From assembly GCF_000585335.1 (NCBI RefSeq), contig NZ_KK073872.1, forward strand, positions 2,099,283 to 2,163,282: a stretch of 64,000 nt of DNA, in the 5' to 3' direction. The notes under the pieces are model-generated. The model did no database searches, was not told where the DNA came from, and saw only the letters and a program-made list of their open reading frames with translations. A program made the translations under genes and the position numbers. This stretch comes from Cloacibacillus evryensis DSM 19522. GTDB taxonomy: Bacteria > Synergistota > Synergistia > Synergistales > Synergistaceae. Positions 1-10,906 of the stretch are shown piece after piece (positions within the stretch are counted from its first letter, which is position 1; every line of letters starts with the position of its first letter).

Positions 1-3000
1 TGACTTGAACAGGCCGGTGCGGCGGCAAACACGGCAAAATTTTAATCCACACGAGCGTGAAGCTCGTGACTGCAGGAGCGGATCGTTATCTCGTGTGTAA
101 CGATAATTTTAATCCACACGAGCGTGAAGCTCGTGACGCGGGCGCGTTGGTGACATCATTATGCGTATTACGATTTTAATCCACACGAGCGTGAAGCTCG
201 TGACGAGACGCGCGGTGTTGTCTCAATCTAAGGAGGCGTTATTTTAATCCACACGAGCGTGAAGCTCGTGACCCTCACGACGGGCGGGAAACGTCGGGCT
301 CGCGCCCATTTTAATCCACACGAGCGTGAAGCTCGTGACTTTCGACGATTATCGGCTATGGCCGTTTTTGATGATTTTAATCCACACGAGCGTGAAGCTC
401 GTGACGCGAGAGCGTCAGGCCGAGACGGGCCGAAAGGTGAATTTTAATCCACACGAGCGTGAAGCTCGTGACTAAGAGTAATATCGCATTAAAAGCAACA
501 CTTGCAATTTTAATCCACACGAGCGTGAAGCTCGTGACGCAAACCTAAGCCCAAAGAGCCGGCAGATGATCGATTTTAATCCACACGAGCGTGAAGCTCG
601 TGACAAGTTTATCGCCACGACCGAAACGGATATCACAGTATTTTAATCCACACGAGCGTGAAGCTCGTGACACAGAGAGCTCCGCCGTCATTGCCTTTGC
701 CAGCTTATTTTAATCCACACGAGCGTGAAGCTCGTGACCAGTCCGCTCAGTTCAACTTTATGCTGCGGCTCATTTTAATCCACACGAGCGTGAAGCTCGT
801 GACCAAATTCGTCCCAGTCCTGGAAGACGACGGAAAATATTTTAATCCACACGAGCGTGAAGCTCGTGACGCGGTGCTGCTGGAGAGGTCAAGCCCACCG
901 TAGCAATTTTAATCCACACGAGCGTGAAGCTCGTGACGCCCTTGAAGAATGTTTTCCGTTCGCTAATATCATTTTAATCCACACGAGCGTGAAGCTCGTG
1001 ACTACGCCGCTACAAATAATGCTACAATGGTTATAGATTTTAATCCACACGAGCGTGAAGCTCGTGACGGTTCTTTTGGCGGCGTGGCCGACTCGCCCGA
1101 TGCATTTTAATCCACACGAGCGTGAAGCTCGTGACGTACCCTTCAAGGCTGTCGTCGTAGGTCGGCCTATTTTAATCCACACGAGCGTGAAGCTCGTGAC
1201 ATCGCGCGCTCTACGTAGCCGTCTGCAAAGACAACATTTTAATCCACACGAGCGTGAAGCTCGTGACTTTTATTTTCTGTGGAGATGAAAACCTTAATCT
1301 ATTTTAATCCACACGAGCGTGAAGCTCGTGACCTCCGCACAACGGCGAACCGCGCGCCGTTAGACGGAATTTTAATCCACACGAGCGTGAAGCTCGTGAC
1401 TCATTCTTTTGCACAAAGAGGCCGGTGGTCACGCAATTTTAATCCACACGAGCGTGAAGCTCGTGACATCTCATTCATCTCACCAGTATTATCATTGTTC
1501 GGATTTTAATCCACACGAGCGTGAAGCTCGTGACCTTTTGAGTCAGACAGTTACAGCGGCAATGATTTATTTTAATCCACACGAGCGTGAAGCTCGTGAC
1601 GCGTTGACCGCTTTCATACGGTTTTCGGCCTGATCATTTTAATCCACACGAGCGTGAAGCTCGTGACGAGGGTGTCGGCTTTTGTTACTGCGCCGGGGTG
1701 ATTTTAATCCACACGAGCGTGAAGCTCGTGACGCCGCGAAGGGCGTTTCGACGCTTACTGCTTCGCCGATTTTAATCCACACGAGCGTGAAGCTCGTGAC
1801 GTGCGCGGCTGGGCGGCGCGGCGGTCTTTCGTTAAATTTTAATCCACACGAGCGTGAAGCTCGTGACCCGATCACCGTAGCAGGTATTCAGAGCATACGC
1901 ATTTTAATCCACACGAGCGTGAAGCTCGTGACGTTTTCGTACTTGCGGAGAGCGTGGGAATTAAGCATATTTTAATCCACACGAGCGTGAAGCTCGTGAC
2001 GGTGATACCAACGGAAAACGGCCAATTTTGCTATTATTTTAATCCACACGAGCGTGAAGCTCGTGACTTAAATAAAATCCCAACAGACTGTGATTGAAGA
2101 ATAATTTTAATCCACACGAGCGTGAAGCTCGTGACCTTTCGCCTCTGTTGGCGCGCCGTTCATCAGCGCATTTTAATCCACACGAGCGTGAAGCTCGTGA
2201 CCGCGCTTACTCAATATAGTGTTACAATGTTTATAAATTTTAATCCACACGAGCGTGAAGCTCGTGACGTAGTACAAAAAAAGGATCGCGTAGAAAGCAA
2301 ATAATTTTAATCCACACGAGCGTGAAGCTCGTGACCGGCAACATCGGCAAAGCGATCAACATCGGCAAAGCGATGATGGCGCTAATATTTTAATCCACAC
2401 GAGCGTGAAGCTCGTGACGGATGGCTAAGTTATTGACAGAGCTAAGCCTCTTCATTTTAATCCACACGAGCGTGAAGCTCGTGACTTTTACGATTTCATT
2501 TTTAAATGAAAAAATCGGACTATTTTAATCCACACGAGCGTGAAGCTCGTGACCTTGCAAGCCGCCCGATGAGGCGGGGCGGCCCTTATTTTAATCCACA
2601 CGAGCGTGAAGCTCGTGACCTGTTCTTGCAATTAATTCAGCTCTATATAGGGCAATTTTAATCCACACGAGCGTGAAGCTCGTGACCGTCGCCGATTAGG
2701 AATCGATGCAGAGTGTCCACATTTTAATCCACACGAGCGTGAAGCTCGTGACCAGGCTCAGAACAACCTTGCCCAGGCCAACAGCATTTTAATCCACACG
2801 AGCGTGAAGCTCGTGACGCGTGCTGAGAACAGATTCGTCCCAGTCCTGGAAATTTTAATCCACACGAGCGTGAAGCTCGTGACTGAAGTCCACGGTCCCA
2901 ACTGAGAACGGCGTGCCTATTTTAATCCACACGAGCGTGAAGCTCGTGACCTAAAAGCGTTCCGTATGGCCTGCCTTAAAAAGATTTTAATCCACACGAG

Positions 3001-6000
3001 CGTGAAGCTCGTGACGAAGCTGTAATACAAGCAATCGCGCCGGAACTAAAATTTTAATCCACACGAGCGTGAAGCTCGTGACCGGTGGATAATACTTCTT
3101 AACCTTAACAGCAATTGATTTTAATCCACACGAGCGTGAAGCTCGTGACGCGTAGAAGAGGCACTCCGTAGGAATCGAAAGCAGATTTTAATCCACACGA
3201 GCGTGAAGCTCGTGACCGGTCCAACGGCGAATAGCACAACCTCGGCGCAAATTTTAATCCACACGAGCGTGAAGCTCGTGACCCGCTCTCTTTATATCTT
3301 GTTTCCATATAGTTGTATTTTAATCCACACGAGCGTGAAGCTCGTGACGGTGAACCAATAGGCAAGCGCCGGTGATTTGTTGATTTTAATCCACACGAGC
3401 GTGAAGCTCGTGACTCTACCACGGTAAAAAAACTCGTTGTCGGGTTTGAATTTTAATCCACACGAGCGTGAAGCTCGTGACTCGCGCTCGACGACGACGA
3501 AACGGAATTTGAATCATTTTAATCCACACGAGCGTGAAGCTCGTGACGCGCAGCCCCTCCGCCTTGAACTTCATCCGGGCCATTTTAATCCACACGAGCG
3601 TGAAGCTCGTGACGCCTGTTCCTGCCAACCTTCGCCGAAATCATCGCGATTTTAATCCACACGAGCGTGAAGCTCGTGACAATGAAGAAATCATGAATAT
3701 CAAAGATTCACGGATTTTAATCCACACGAGCGTGAAGCTCGTGACCTCCTCTGATTGCTCTTATGATTTGCTCTATACAATTTTAATCCACACGAGCGTG
3801 AAGCTCGTGACCTAGTGGAGGCGTTTGGGCCACATGGTTCCGGTAAATTTTAATCCACACGAGCGTGAAGCTCGTGACACGACCTTGTGCCGTGGAAATG
3901 GCTTGGCGGCAATATTTTAATCCACACGAGCGTGAAGCTCGTGACCGCTATAACCCCGGCAACCCCTGCATCGTGGCGCCATTTTAATCCACACGAGCGT
4001 GAAGCTCGTGACTGAAGGCGATCATATTTGCTATGACTACGCTGACGGAATTTTAATCCACACGAGCGTGAAGCTCGTGACGCAGGTCGGCGTCTACGGT
4101 ATCTATCAGACCGGCATTTTAATCCACACGAGCGTGAAGCTCGTGACTTGAAAAAATGTGTCTTTTGAATTGCCGGCAACGTTATTTTAATCCACACGAG
4201 CGTGAAGCTCGTGACCCATTTCGGTGCGTATCTACCGCCGCTTCAAACATTTTAATCCACACGAGCGTGAAGCTCGTGACCATACTTTTTGAGCATCTTC
4301 TGCGCGGTCGTCGCTATTTTAATCCACACGAGCGTGAAGCTCGTGACATGGTCGGTTCCAAATTGGATTAAACAGGCTAGAATTTTAATCCACACGAGCG
4401 TGAAGCTCGTGACCAAAGCTGAAATGCGCAAACTACAGCAAAGATTAATTTTAATCCACACGAGCGTGAAGCTCGTGACTCGCCACACATGGGAAGAAGC
4501 GCAGCGCGATCTCATTTTAATCCACACGAGCGTGAAGCTCGTGACTCCGTGCGCCTCCGTTTGGGATGGCGAATATCCTATTTTAATCCACACGAGCGTG
4601 AAGCTCGTGACCTTCGGATACTGAGCGCACAGGTCTGCATCGCAATTTTAATCCACACGAGCGTGAAGCTCGTGACGTTTTTTTCTGATATGGCGCGCTC
4701 CACCGCGTGAATTTTAATCCACACGAGCGTGAAGCTCGTGACCAGGCATAGGCGAGGGAGGCGGGAAAAACAAAATATTTTAATCCACACGAGCGTGAAG
4801 CTCGTGACGCGGTCGATTCGCCTGTGAGCCGATGATGTGCTGATTTTAATCCACACGAGCGTGAAGCTCGTGACCTCGAGTGCCACAACAAAGAACATTT
4901 TCAAAAAAATTTTAATCCACACGAGCGTGAAGCTCGTGACGCATACCGAGAGAGTCGGCAGAAGTTACTGCCATATTTTAATCCACACGAGCGTGAAGCT
5001 CGTGACGTCTGCATCGCAGACCATGGCGACTAGAACGGAATTTTAATCCACACGAGCGTGAAGCTCGTGACGAGTGCGCCTACGTAAGCCGCCGACTGCA
5101 CGGTTATTTTAATCCACACGAGCGTGAAGCTCGTGACCATGCATGTCCACGTGCTGTTGCCACGTGCTGTTATTTTAATCCACACGAGCGTGAAGCTCGT
5201 GACTCATCTTGCGCCTTCTCGACCTTCGCTGAAAAATAATTTTAATCCACACGAGCGTGAAGCTCGTGACGGGCATTTGCTGAGCAAACTTATTGCCGGG
5301 CATTATTTTAATCCACACGAGCGTGAAGCTCGTGACTGATAGATTTTTTTAGCGTTCCATCATCAACTGATTTTAATCCACACGAGCGTGAAGCTCGTGA
5401 CTTAATCACCTCTTTAATTATAATGCGGTCCTTTATATTTTAATCCACACGAGCGTGAAGCTCGTGACGAGGCAAATATTAACCTAATCGCCGCCGCACC
5501 TATTTTAATCCACACGAGCGTGAAGCTCGTGACGATCTCCACCGTTTGAAATCTCTTTGATGTGGTGATTTTAATCCACACGAGCGTGAAGCTCGTGACC
5601 TTTTTCCGAGCGTGTCTTAAAAATCGAAGACAATTTTAATCCACACGAGCGTGAAGCTCGTGACTGTGCGCTTGTACCCGCCCTCCACGGAGCGGAAATT
5701 TTAATCCACACGAGCGTGAAGCTCGTGACGACAAAGGTATTCGAGGTTAGCCCAGTTCAACGTATTTTAATCCACACGAGCGTGAAGCTCGTGACGCTGC
5801 GCGATCTACGCAAAGAACACCGTTATTTGATTTTAATCCACACGAGCGTGAAGCTCGTGACCTTCGCCGGCGAGATATATCACGCCGCCGGGACGATTTT
5901 AATCCACACGAGCGTGAAGCTCGTGACGTCGCCCATTTGCTCAGCCATCGCTCCGTAAGCCTATTTTAATCCACACGAGCGTGAAGCTCGTGACCAATGT

Positions 6001-8710
6001 GCCTGTAAAGGTCATTAGCATCTGCTTCAATTTTAATCCACACGAGCGTGAAGCTCGTGACGCGGCAATAATCGCCTCTGCACGGACAATACTTGATTTT
6101 AATCCACACGAGCGTGAAGCTCGTGACGTCAAAGATTCCATGAATCGGGTGGTGTGGGAAATTTTAATCCACACGAGCGTGAAGCTCGTGACTCTGCATC
6201 GCAGACCATGGCGATTAGAACGGATATTTTAATCCACACGAGCGTGAAGCTCGTGACTATGTGTGCAAATCATTGTGCCATCCGCCCATTTATTTTAATC
6301 CACACGAGCGTGAAGCTCGTGACGTCATATACGTCTTCCATGTACTCAGAACAGGTATTTTAATCCACACGAGCGTGAAGCTCGTGACTTAAGGCTTATA
6401 TCGATAAAACAAATGAAAGATTATTTTAATCCACACGAGCGTGAAGCTCGTGACTCATGCGCATGTGCGGGCTATCTATAGCACAAGTATTTTAATCCAC
6501 ACGAGCGTGAAGCTCGTGACCCTGCGGCGTGCTAGTTTCCGCGTCAAGTGCCGTATTTTAATCCACACGAGCGTGAAGCTCGTGACCCTCTTTTCCTCAT
6601 TTCTTCCTCGATCCTGTGATTATTTTAATCCACACGAGCGTGAAGCTCGTGACGCGCACGCCGTTGAGCTTATAGTATTGCGCAAGCATTTTAATCCACA
6701 CGAGCGTGAAGCTCGTGACGGGTCGTTATTCCTCCGATAATCGGTGATGCAAACATTTTAATCCACACGAGCGTGAAGCTCGTGACGGAAGGTGGCGAGG
6801 AAGTCGGCCAGGGTGTCGCGATTTTAATCCACACGAGCGTGAAGCTCGTGACCCTATTTGCGCAAACGCTTTGCGCAGGATGTTCAATTTTAATCCACAC
6901 GAGCGTGAAGCTCGTGACCCGCCGCCCATGCGGCAAACGCGGGAATAACAAATTTTAATCCACACGAGCGTGAAGCTCGTGACCTTTGCCACTCCATCAG
7001 TTGAAAGCAGATTGTCAGATTTTAATCCACACGAGCGTGAAGCTCGTGACCAAGCCAAGAGGGCCCAGAGCCATGAGATAAAGCATTTTAATCCACACGA
7101 GCGTGAAGCTCGTGACCTGTGCCATGCTCAGCGGCACGTCGTCAAACATTGATTTTAATCCACACGAGCGTGAAGCTCGTGACTTATCTGCGATTTTCCC
7201 GCCCCGGTACCTTCAAATTTTAATCCACACGAGCGTGAAGCTCGTGACAGGGCTATTCCAACGTCGGCAGTTGGTATGGCTCGATTTTAATCCACACGAG
7301 CGTGAAGCTCGTGACGTTTACAGCTTTCAAGCCCCGCTCGAAGTAGGGATTTTAATCCACACGAGCGTGAAGCTCGTGACCTCTCGAAAGGGGGAGAAAA
7401 AGCAATGGACGATAAATTTTAATCCACACGAGCGTGAAGCTCGTGACTGACATGCCGGGTCTTAGATATCTTGCCGCCAATAATTTTAATCCACACGAGC
7501 GTGAAGCTCGTGACTTGCCACAACAGAGAGCATTTTGCACAAAAGCTATTTTAATCCACACGAGCGTGAAGCTCGTGACCAAATAAAATGCAGATAAAAG
7601 TTACCGCCGACGTATTTTAATCCACACGAGCGTGAAGCTCGTGACTTGTCGGCGGAGAAGAAGACAGCAAAAGATCCACATTTTAATCCACACGAGCGTG
7701 AAGCTCGTGACACATAGATCCCGCGAACAGCTATGAACGCGTGACCATTTTAATCCACACGAGCGTGAAGCTCGTGACGTCCGCCATCTGGTCAGACATC
7801 GCTCCATATGCCTATTTTAATCCACACGAGCGTGAAGCTCGTGACGTAGTATCTCGCCTCGGCGTGCGCAGCGACGGGCAATTTTAATCCACACGAGCGT
7901 GAAGCTCGTGACCAGAATAGCCCTGTGTTCCCCATACATTGCTTCCATTTTAATCCACACGAGCGTGAAGCTCGTGACTTTGTTTCCCGCCACACAACGC
8001 ACGCCGAGCAAGATTTTAATCCACACGAGCGTGAAGCTCGTGACCTGAGGTTTATGGTGCGCGCAAGCTGCGCTTTCTATTTTAATCCACACGAGCGTGA
8101 AGCTCGTGACGGCCCCGGGGTCCGTGCCGCCATGGCCGGCGTCGAATTTTAATCCACACGAGCGTGAAGCTCGTGACCGGCAGAGCTGAACAGCGCTCCG
8201 TTTGATGAAAGCATTTTAATCCACACGAGCGTGAAGCTCGTGACGCGTCACCAAGGTTCTCAGAACCACGGATCGCTATTTTAATCCACACGAGCGTGAA
8301 GCTCGTGACTCGAGCGAGCGGTATATTTCTATATGGTCGAGGTCATTTTAATCCACACGAGCGTGAAGCTCGTGACACGACATGGGTTTTGATGCAGTAG
8401 GCTTTGAACTATTTTAATCCACACGAGCGTGAAGCTCGTGACCGGACTGACCGCTACGCCGTACCGTTTGGGTCATGATTTTAATCCACACGAGCGTGAA
8501 GCTCGTGACCTCAAAGGGTGCTATAGAAGCGGCTGATAAGGCATTTTAATCCACACGAGCGTGAAGCTCGTGACGAAAGGGGAAAGGACATGACATCAAA
8601 GGAAAAAGAATTTTAATCCACACGAGCGTGAAGCTCGTGACCTGTTTTATGGGTGCTGGCGATGCTCTGTGTGAAGCTATTTTAATCCACACGAGCGTGA
8701 AGCTCGTGAC
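1..8710 (-). CRISPR. Very large type I-C-like CRISPR array, 131 complete repeats, continues beyond the window
   Basis: A 32-bp repeat recurs about every 66-67 bp from 39 to 8710; I count 131 complete copies with no base change noticed. Bases 1-4 (TGAC) are the tail of one more repeat, so the array continues upstream of the window. On the plus strand each repeat begins ATTTTAATCC and ends GCTCGTGAC. Its core is a perfect 7-bp stem (CACGAGC / GCTCGTG) around a 5-nt loop. Read on the minus strand it ends GTGGATTAAAAT, like the GTGGATTGAAAC-type ends of I-C repeats, so transcription should run on the minus strand, the same direction as the cas genes. Spacers are mostly 33-36 nt. The leader-proximal, most recent end should be at 8710. 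Short reading frames inside the array are repeat translations, not genes. Confidence 0.98.
2336..2386 (-). repeat. Oversized 51-nt CRISPR spacer with internal 18-bp tandem duplication
   Basis: Between the repeats ending at 2335 and starting at 2387 the spacer is 51 nt instead of the usual 33-36. It contains an 18-bp unit, AACATCGGCAAAGCGAT plus one base, at 2340-2357 and again at 2358-2375, differing only in the last base. Removing one unit would leave a normal 33-nt spacer. Either the duplication arose after acquisition, or the source DNA already had the repeat; it is in frame and would encode NIGKAI-NIGKAM. Confidence 0.9.
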
Positions 8711-8877
8711 CGTTCATAAGTTTTATACGCTAGTATCAATATATTTTTCGATACAAAACGCAAACGTAGTAGATTTACACTAAATAATAGGTGTGTTTTC
8801 CAACAAATAAGGTGTGCGCTGCTGCAAAACCAACGGCGCGGACCTTGCTGTAGTTTTATGTCCGCTTCCGGTCCGCG
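8711..8877 (-). promoter_or_regulatory. CRISPR leader between cas2 and the first repeat
   Basis: This A/T-rich stretch of about 167 bp lies between the cas2 stop and the first repeat in the transcription direction. It should hold the array promoter and the adaptation signals. Candidate -10-like TATAAA and upstream TTGATA elements lie within 25 bp of the first repeat, but their spacing is not convincing. An inverted repeat GTATC-N12-GATAC spans 8733-8754 and could be a bending or protein-binding site. The role is inferred from position. Confidence 0.75.
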
Positions 8878-8878
8878 C
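8836..8878 (-). other. Inverted repeat overlapping the cas2 stop codon
   Basis: Perfect 9-bp arms GCGCGGACC (8836-8844) and GGTCCGCGC (8870-8878) face each other across 25 nt, and the distal arm overlaps the last base of the cas2 stop. No T-run follows on the minus strand, so it is not a clear intrinsic terminator. It could stabilise the 3' end of the cas mRNA or separate cas transcription from the array. Confidence 0.55.
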
Positions 8879-9168
8879 TACAGAATCAAGATACCTTCCG
8901 GGTCAAAAGTATCCTTTGCGCCCACATGTTCAACTCTGCTTTTCCAATGATTTCCCAACTGGTAGTATCGCAGACTGTCACTTTTTGTGTCTATTATCTT
9001 CTCTAGTTCATGGCAGAGCTCCAATCTCTGGGCCTGATCGACCAAACATTCAAAAACTGAATTCTGCACCCTTTGTCCGTAGTTTTCGCATATTTTAGCA
9101 ACTTTGCGCAGCCGTTTCCTGCCTTCTGGCGTCGTTGTATTTACATCATAAGTTATCAAAAGAAGCAT
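8878..9168 (-). CDS. cas2: CRISPR adaptation protein Cas2
   Basis: A 96-residue protein with the Cas2 ferredoxin-like start LLLITYDVNTTTPEGRKRL, including the conserved Asp of the first strand, and the following QNSVFEC segment typical of I-C Cas2. With Cas1 it forms the integrase that inserts new spacers at the leader end. It is the last gene of the cas operon, 19 bp after cas1, and directly abuts the leader of the array it serves. Length and motifs are normal. Confidence 0.96.
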   Translation of the reverse strand: MLLLITYDVNTTTPEGRKRLRKVAKICENYGQRVQNSVFECLVDQAQRLELCHELEKIIDTKSDSLRYYQLGNHWKSRVEHVGAKDTFDPEGILIL

Positions 9169-9187
9169 GGCAATACCTCGTTATGAA

Positions 9188-10219
9188 TTATTTCCAATAA
9201 AATGGCGGATAGCCGTCAATATCTCCCCTGAGGTAGCTGGACATAAGCATCGCTTGGACATGCGGCAAAAGTCCCAGAGGAATTTTTTCGCTGATGAATG
9301 GATGTATTATTTCATCCCGTTTTCTTTCCTGATAGTTTTTTATGATCTCTTTCCTGGTCTTATCGTCCATTATCACTCCCCCGGTTTCAGTTTTTAGGAA
9401 TCCCTCTTTTCTCACCTGTTTTCTGTTTATCAAGGTCAGTACAAGCCTATCCGAGATCATCGAACGAAATTCTTCTATTAAATCGAGAGCAAGGCTTGGA
9501 CGCCCCGGCCTGTCCGCATGCAGGAAGCCAACGGCGGGGTCAAGTCCAACTCCTTCAAGTGCCGAAGCCACATCATGCGCAAGCAGAGTATATACGAAAG
9601 AAAGCATCGCGTTCACGTTATCCATAGGCGGCCTGCGGTTTCTGCCGTGAAAGAAAAAATTGTCTTTCTGAGCTACGATCAGCTCGTCAAAAACAGAAAA
9701 ATAGACTCTAGCCGCATCGCCCTCGATCCCGCGCACGGTGTCCAAGGGTTTGAAAGATTCCAGGCTTCTCAATGCGATGGAGAGATAACTTGCCGCCTCT
9801 TTCAGCCTGCCTGCGCCATCTTTTCCAGGATATTCGCGAGCCGCCCTTATTAAAATTTTTCTGCCGTTTGCGATTTTTGCGATCACCATCCAGCGAGCAA
9901 GTTCCGCGCGGGAATTGGCATCATCCGCCGTACGATATTGTTTGCGCCGCAGCAGAACATTGCCGGATATTGGCCCATTTACGCGCGCAAGAAACCTGCC
10001 GTTCTCTGTAAAAAAAGACATCCCGACGCCATACTCCCCGCACATTCCCATCAATGCCGGCGTGCACAGAACATTGCCAAAGCATAAAATATTGGACTGG
10101 TTGTGGATGGGGAAACGCTGTTTCAGCTCCTTATCCACATAAACGGCGATCGTTTCCCCCTCTTTAGCAAGGTACGCTCCCTGAGTCAGGATATACAGGC
10201 TGTTTTGCAGTTTTTTCAT
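9188..10219 (-). CDS. cas1: CRISPR integrase Cas1 (type I-C branch)
   Basis: A 343-residue Cas1 beginning MKKLQNSLYILTQGAYL, the form found in I-C systems. The three metal ligands expected for spacer integration are visible: Glu166 in GIEGDAAR, His234 in GFLHADRPG and Asp246 in SLALDLIEE. The start overlaps the cas4 stop by 4 bp (ATGA), so the two are probably translationally coupled. With Cas2 and Cas4 it would select, trim and integrate prespacers. The intact active site fits a still-growing array. Confidence 0.97.
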   Translation of the reverse strand: MKKLQNSLYILTQGAYLAKEGETIAVYVDKELKQRFPIHNQSNILCFGNVLCTPALMGMCGEYGVGMSFFTENGRFLARVNGPISGNVLLRRKQYRTADDANSRAELARWMVIAKIANGRKILIRAAREYPGKDGAGRLKEAASYLSIALRSLESFKPLDTVRGIEGDAARVYFSVFDELIVAQKDNFFFHGRNRRPPMDNVNAMLSFVYTLLAHDVASALEGVGLDPAVGFLHADRPGRPSLALDLIEEFRSMISDRLVLTLINRKQVRKEGFLKTETGGVIMDDKTRKEIIKNYQERKRDEIIHPFISEKIPLGLLPHVQAMLMSSYLRGDIDGYPPFYWK

Positions 10220-10890
10220 GGCAGCTCCTCACCTTCGTCATCGCTAAAAAAACCCGCCAGATATCTTTTGACGCTCTTTTTCTCTATCTCTTTCGGCATA
10301 CATATATCGAATAAAGAGCAGCCTTTGCATTTCTTTTCAAATTTGGGTACGGGGGTCCTCCCAGCATTGATAAATTTTCTGACCGTTGAAATAGTTTCCA
10401 CCGTTTTGGTTCTGAGAACAAAATCAAATTCCACATCCTGACGCCTGCGGCTCTCTCCCCAGAAAATGGCGCCGCATTCAATCGTGGTGTGCAGCATCTC
10501 CTCTAAACATAGAGCCTGAGCGCACAGTTGTATATGATATGGCAGCGCCTCATGCGTCGTTCCGCGTTTGTATTCGACCGGGAAAGGAGTCCAATTTCCT
10601 TCCGCTCCCGGAAGAGCGATGCCGCCCTCCTCTGTCCGATGAAACTCGAGCACATCAGTGATCCCGGTGAGTCCCAGTTCAAACGAATGTATATGCAAAG
10701 CGTTTCTCACTCTGATGTCGCCTCTGCTTTCAAATATGCCTGCGTGGGCCCTCTCGTGCATTATTTTGCCGTCCATCGTAGCGGCGTTTTCGTCCCAATG
10801 TTGTTCTATGCCGATAAGCGCCGCCCGGCGCGGACAAAAGACATAGTGCTGGAGCAGTGAAATCGGCAGCAGTTCATCTTCAGTGTACAA
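10216..10890 (-). CDS. cas4: Cas4 RecB-like nuclease for spacer processing
   Basis: A 224-residue Cas4 with an N-terminal Cys (YVFCPRRAAL) and a C-terminal CKGCSLFDIC cluster that together would bind an Fe-S centre. The RecB-type nuclease residues are seen in GITDVLEF, FPVEYKRGT and the QLCAQALCLEEM helix. In I-C systems Cas4 helps choose the PAM and trims prespacers with Cas1-Cas2. The start is TTG at 10890, supported by GAGGTG eight bases upstream; no ATG fits better. It begins 16 bp after cas3. Confidence 0.95.
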   Translation of the reverse strand: MYTEDELLPISLLQHYVFCPRRAALIGIEQHWDENAATMDGKIMHERAHAGIFESRGDIRVRNALHIHSFELGLTGITDVLEFHRTEEGGIALPGAEGNWTPFPVEYKRGTTHEALPYHIQLCAQALCLEEMLHTTIECGAIFWGESRRRQDVEFDFVLRTKTVETISTVRKFINAGRTPVPKFEKKCKGCSLFDICMPKEIEKKSVKRYLAGFFSDDEGEELP

Positions 10891-10906
10891 TGACAGTCAC
10901 CTCTTC

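Noticed and set aside
1003-2236. TACAATGGTTATA and TACAATGTTTATA shared by two spacers as another duplicate pair
   Set aside because: Only about 12 A/T-rich bases agree and the rest aligns poorly, so common origin is not supported.
1-8710. Many short open frames reading through the array, with peptides such as HFNPHEREARD or ASRSCGLK
   Set aside because: They are six-frame translations of the invariant CRISPR repeat joined by spacers, with no ribosome-binding sites or protein-like conservation.
8711-8835. CCTATTATTT in the CRISPR leader as a third target of the pseudo-crRNA
   Set aside because: The match breaks at guide position 5 and the preceding bases do not read GTC or TTC; chance similarity in A/T-rich DNA is likely.
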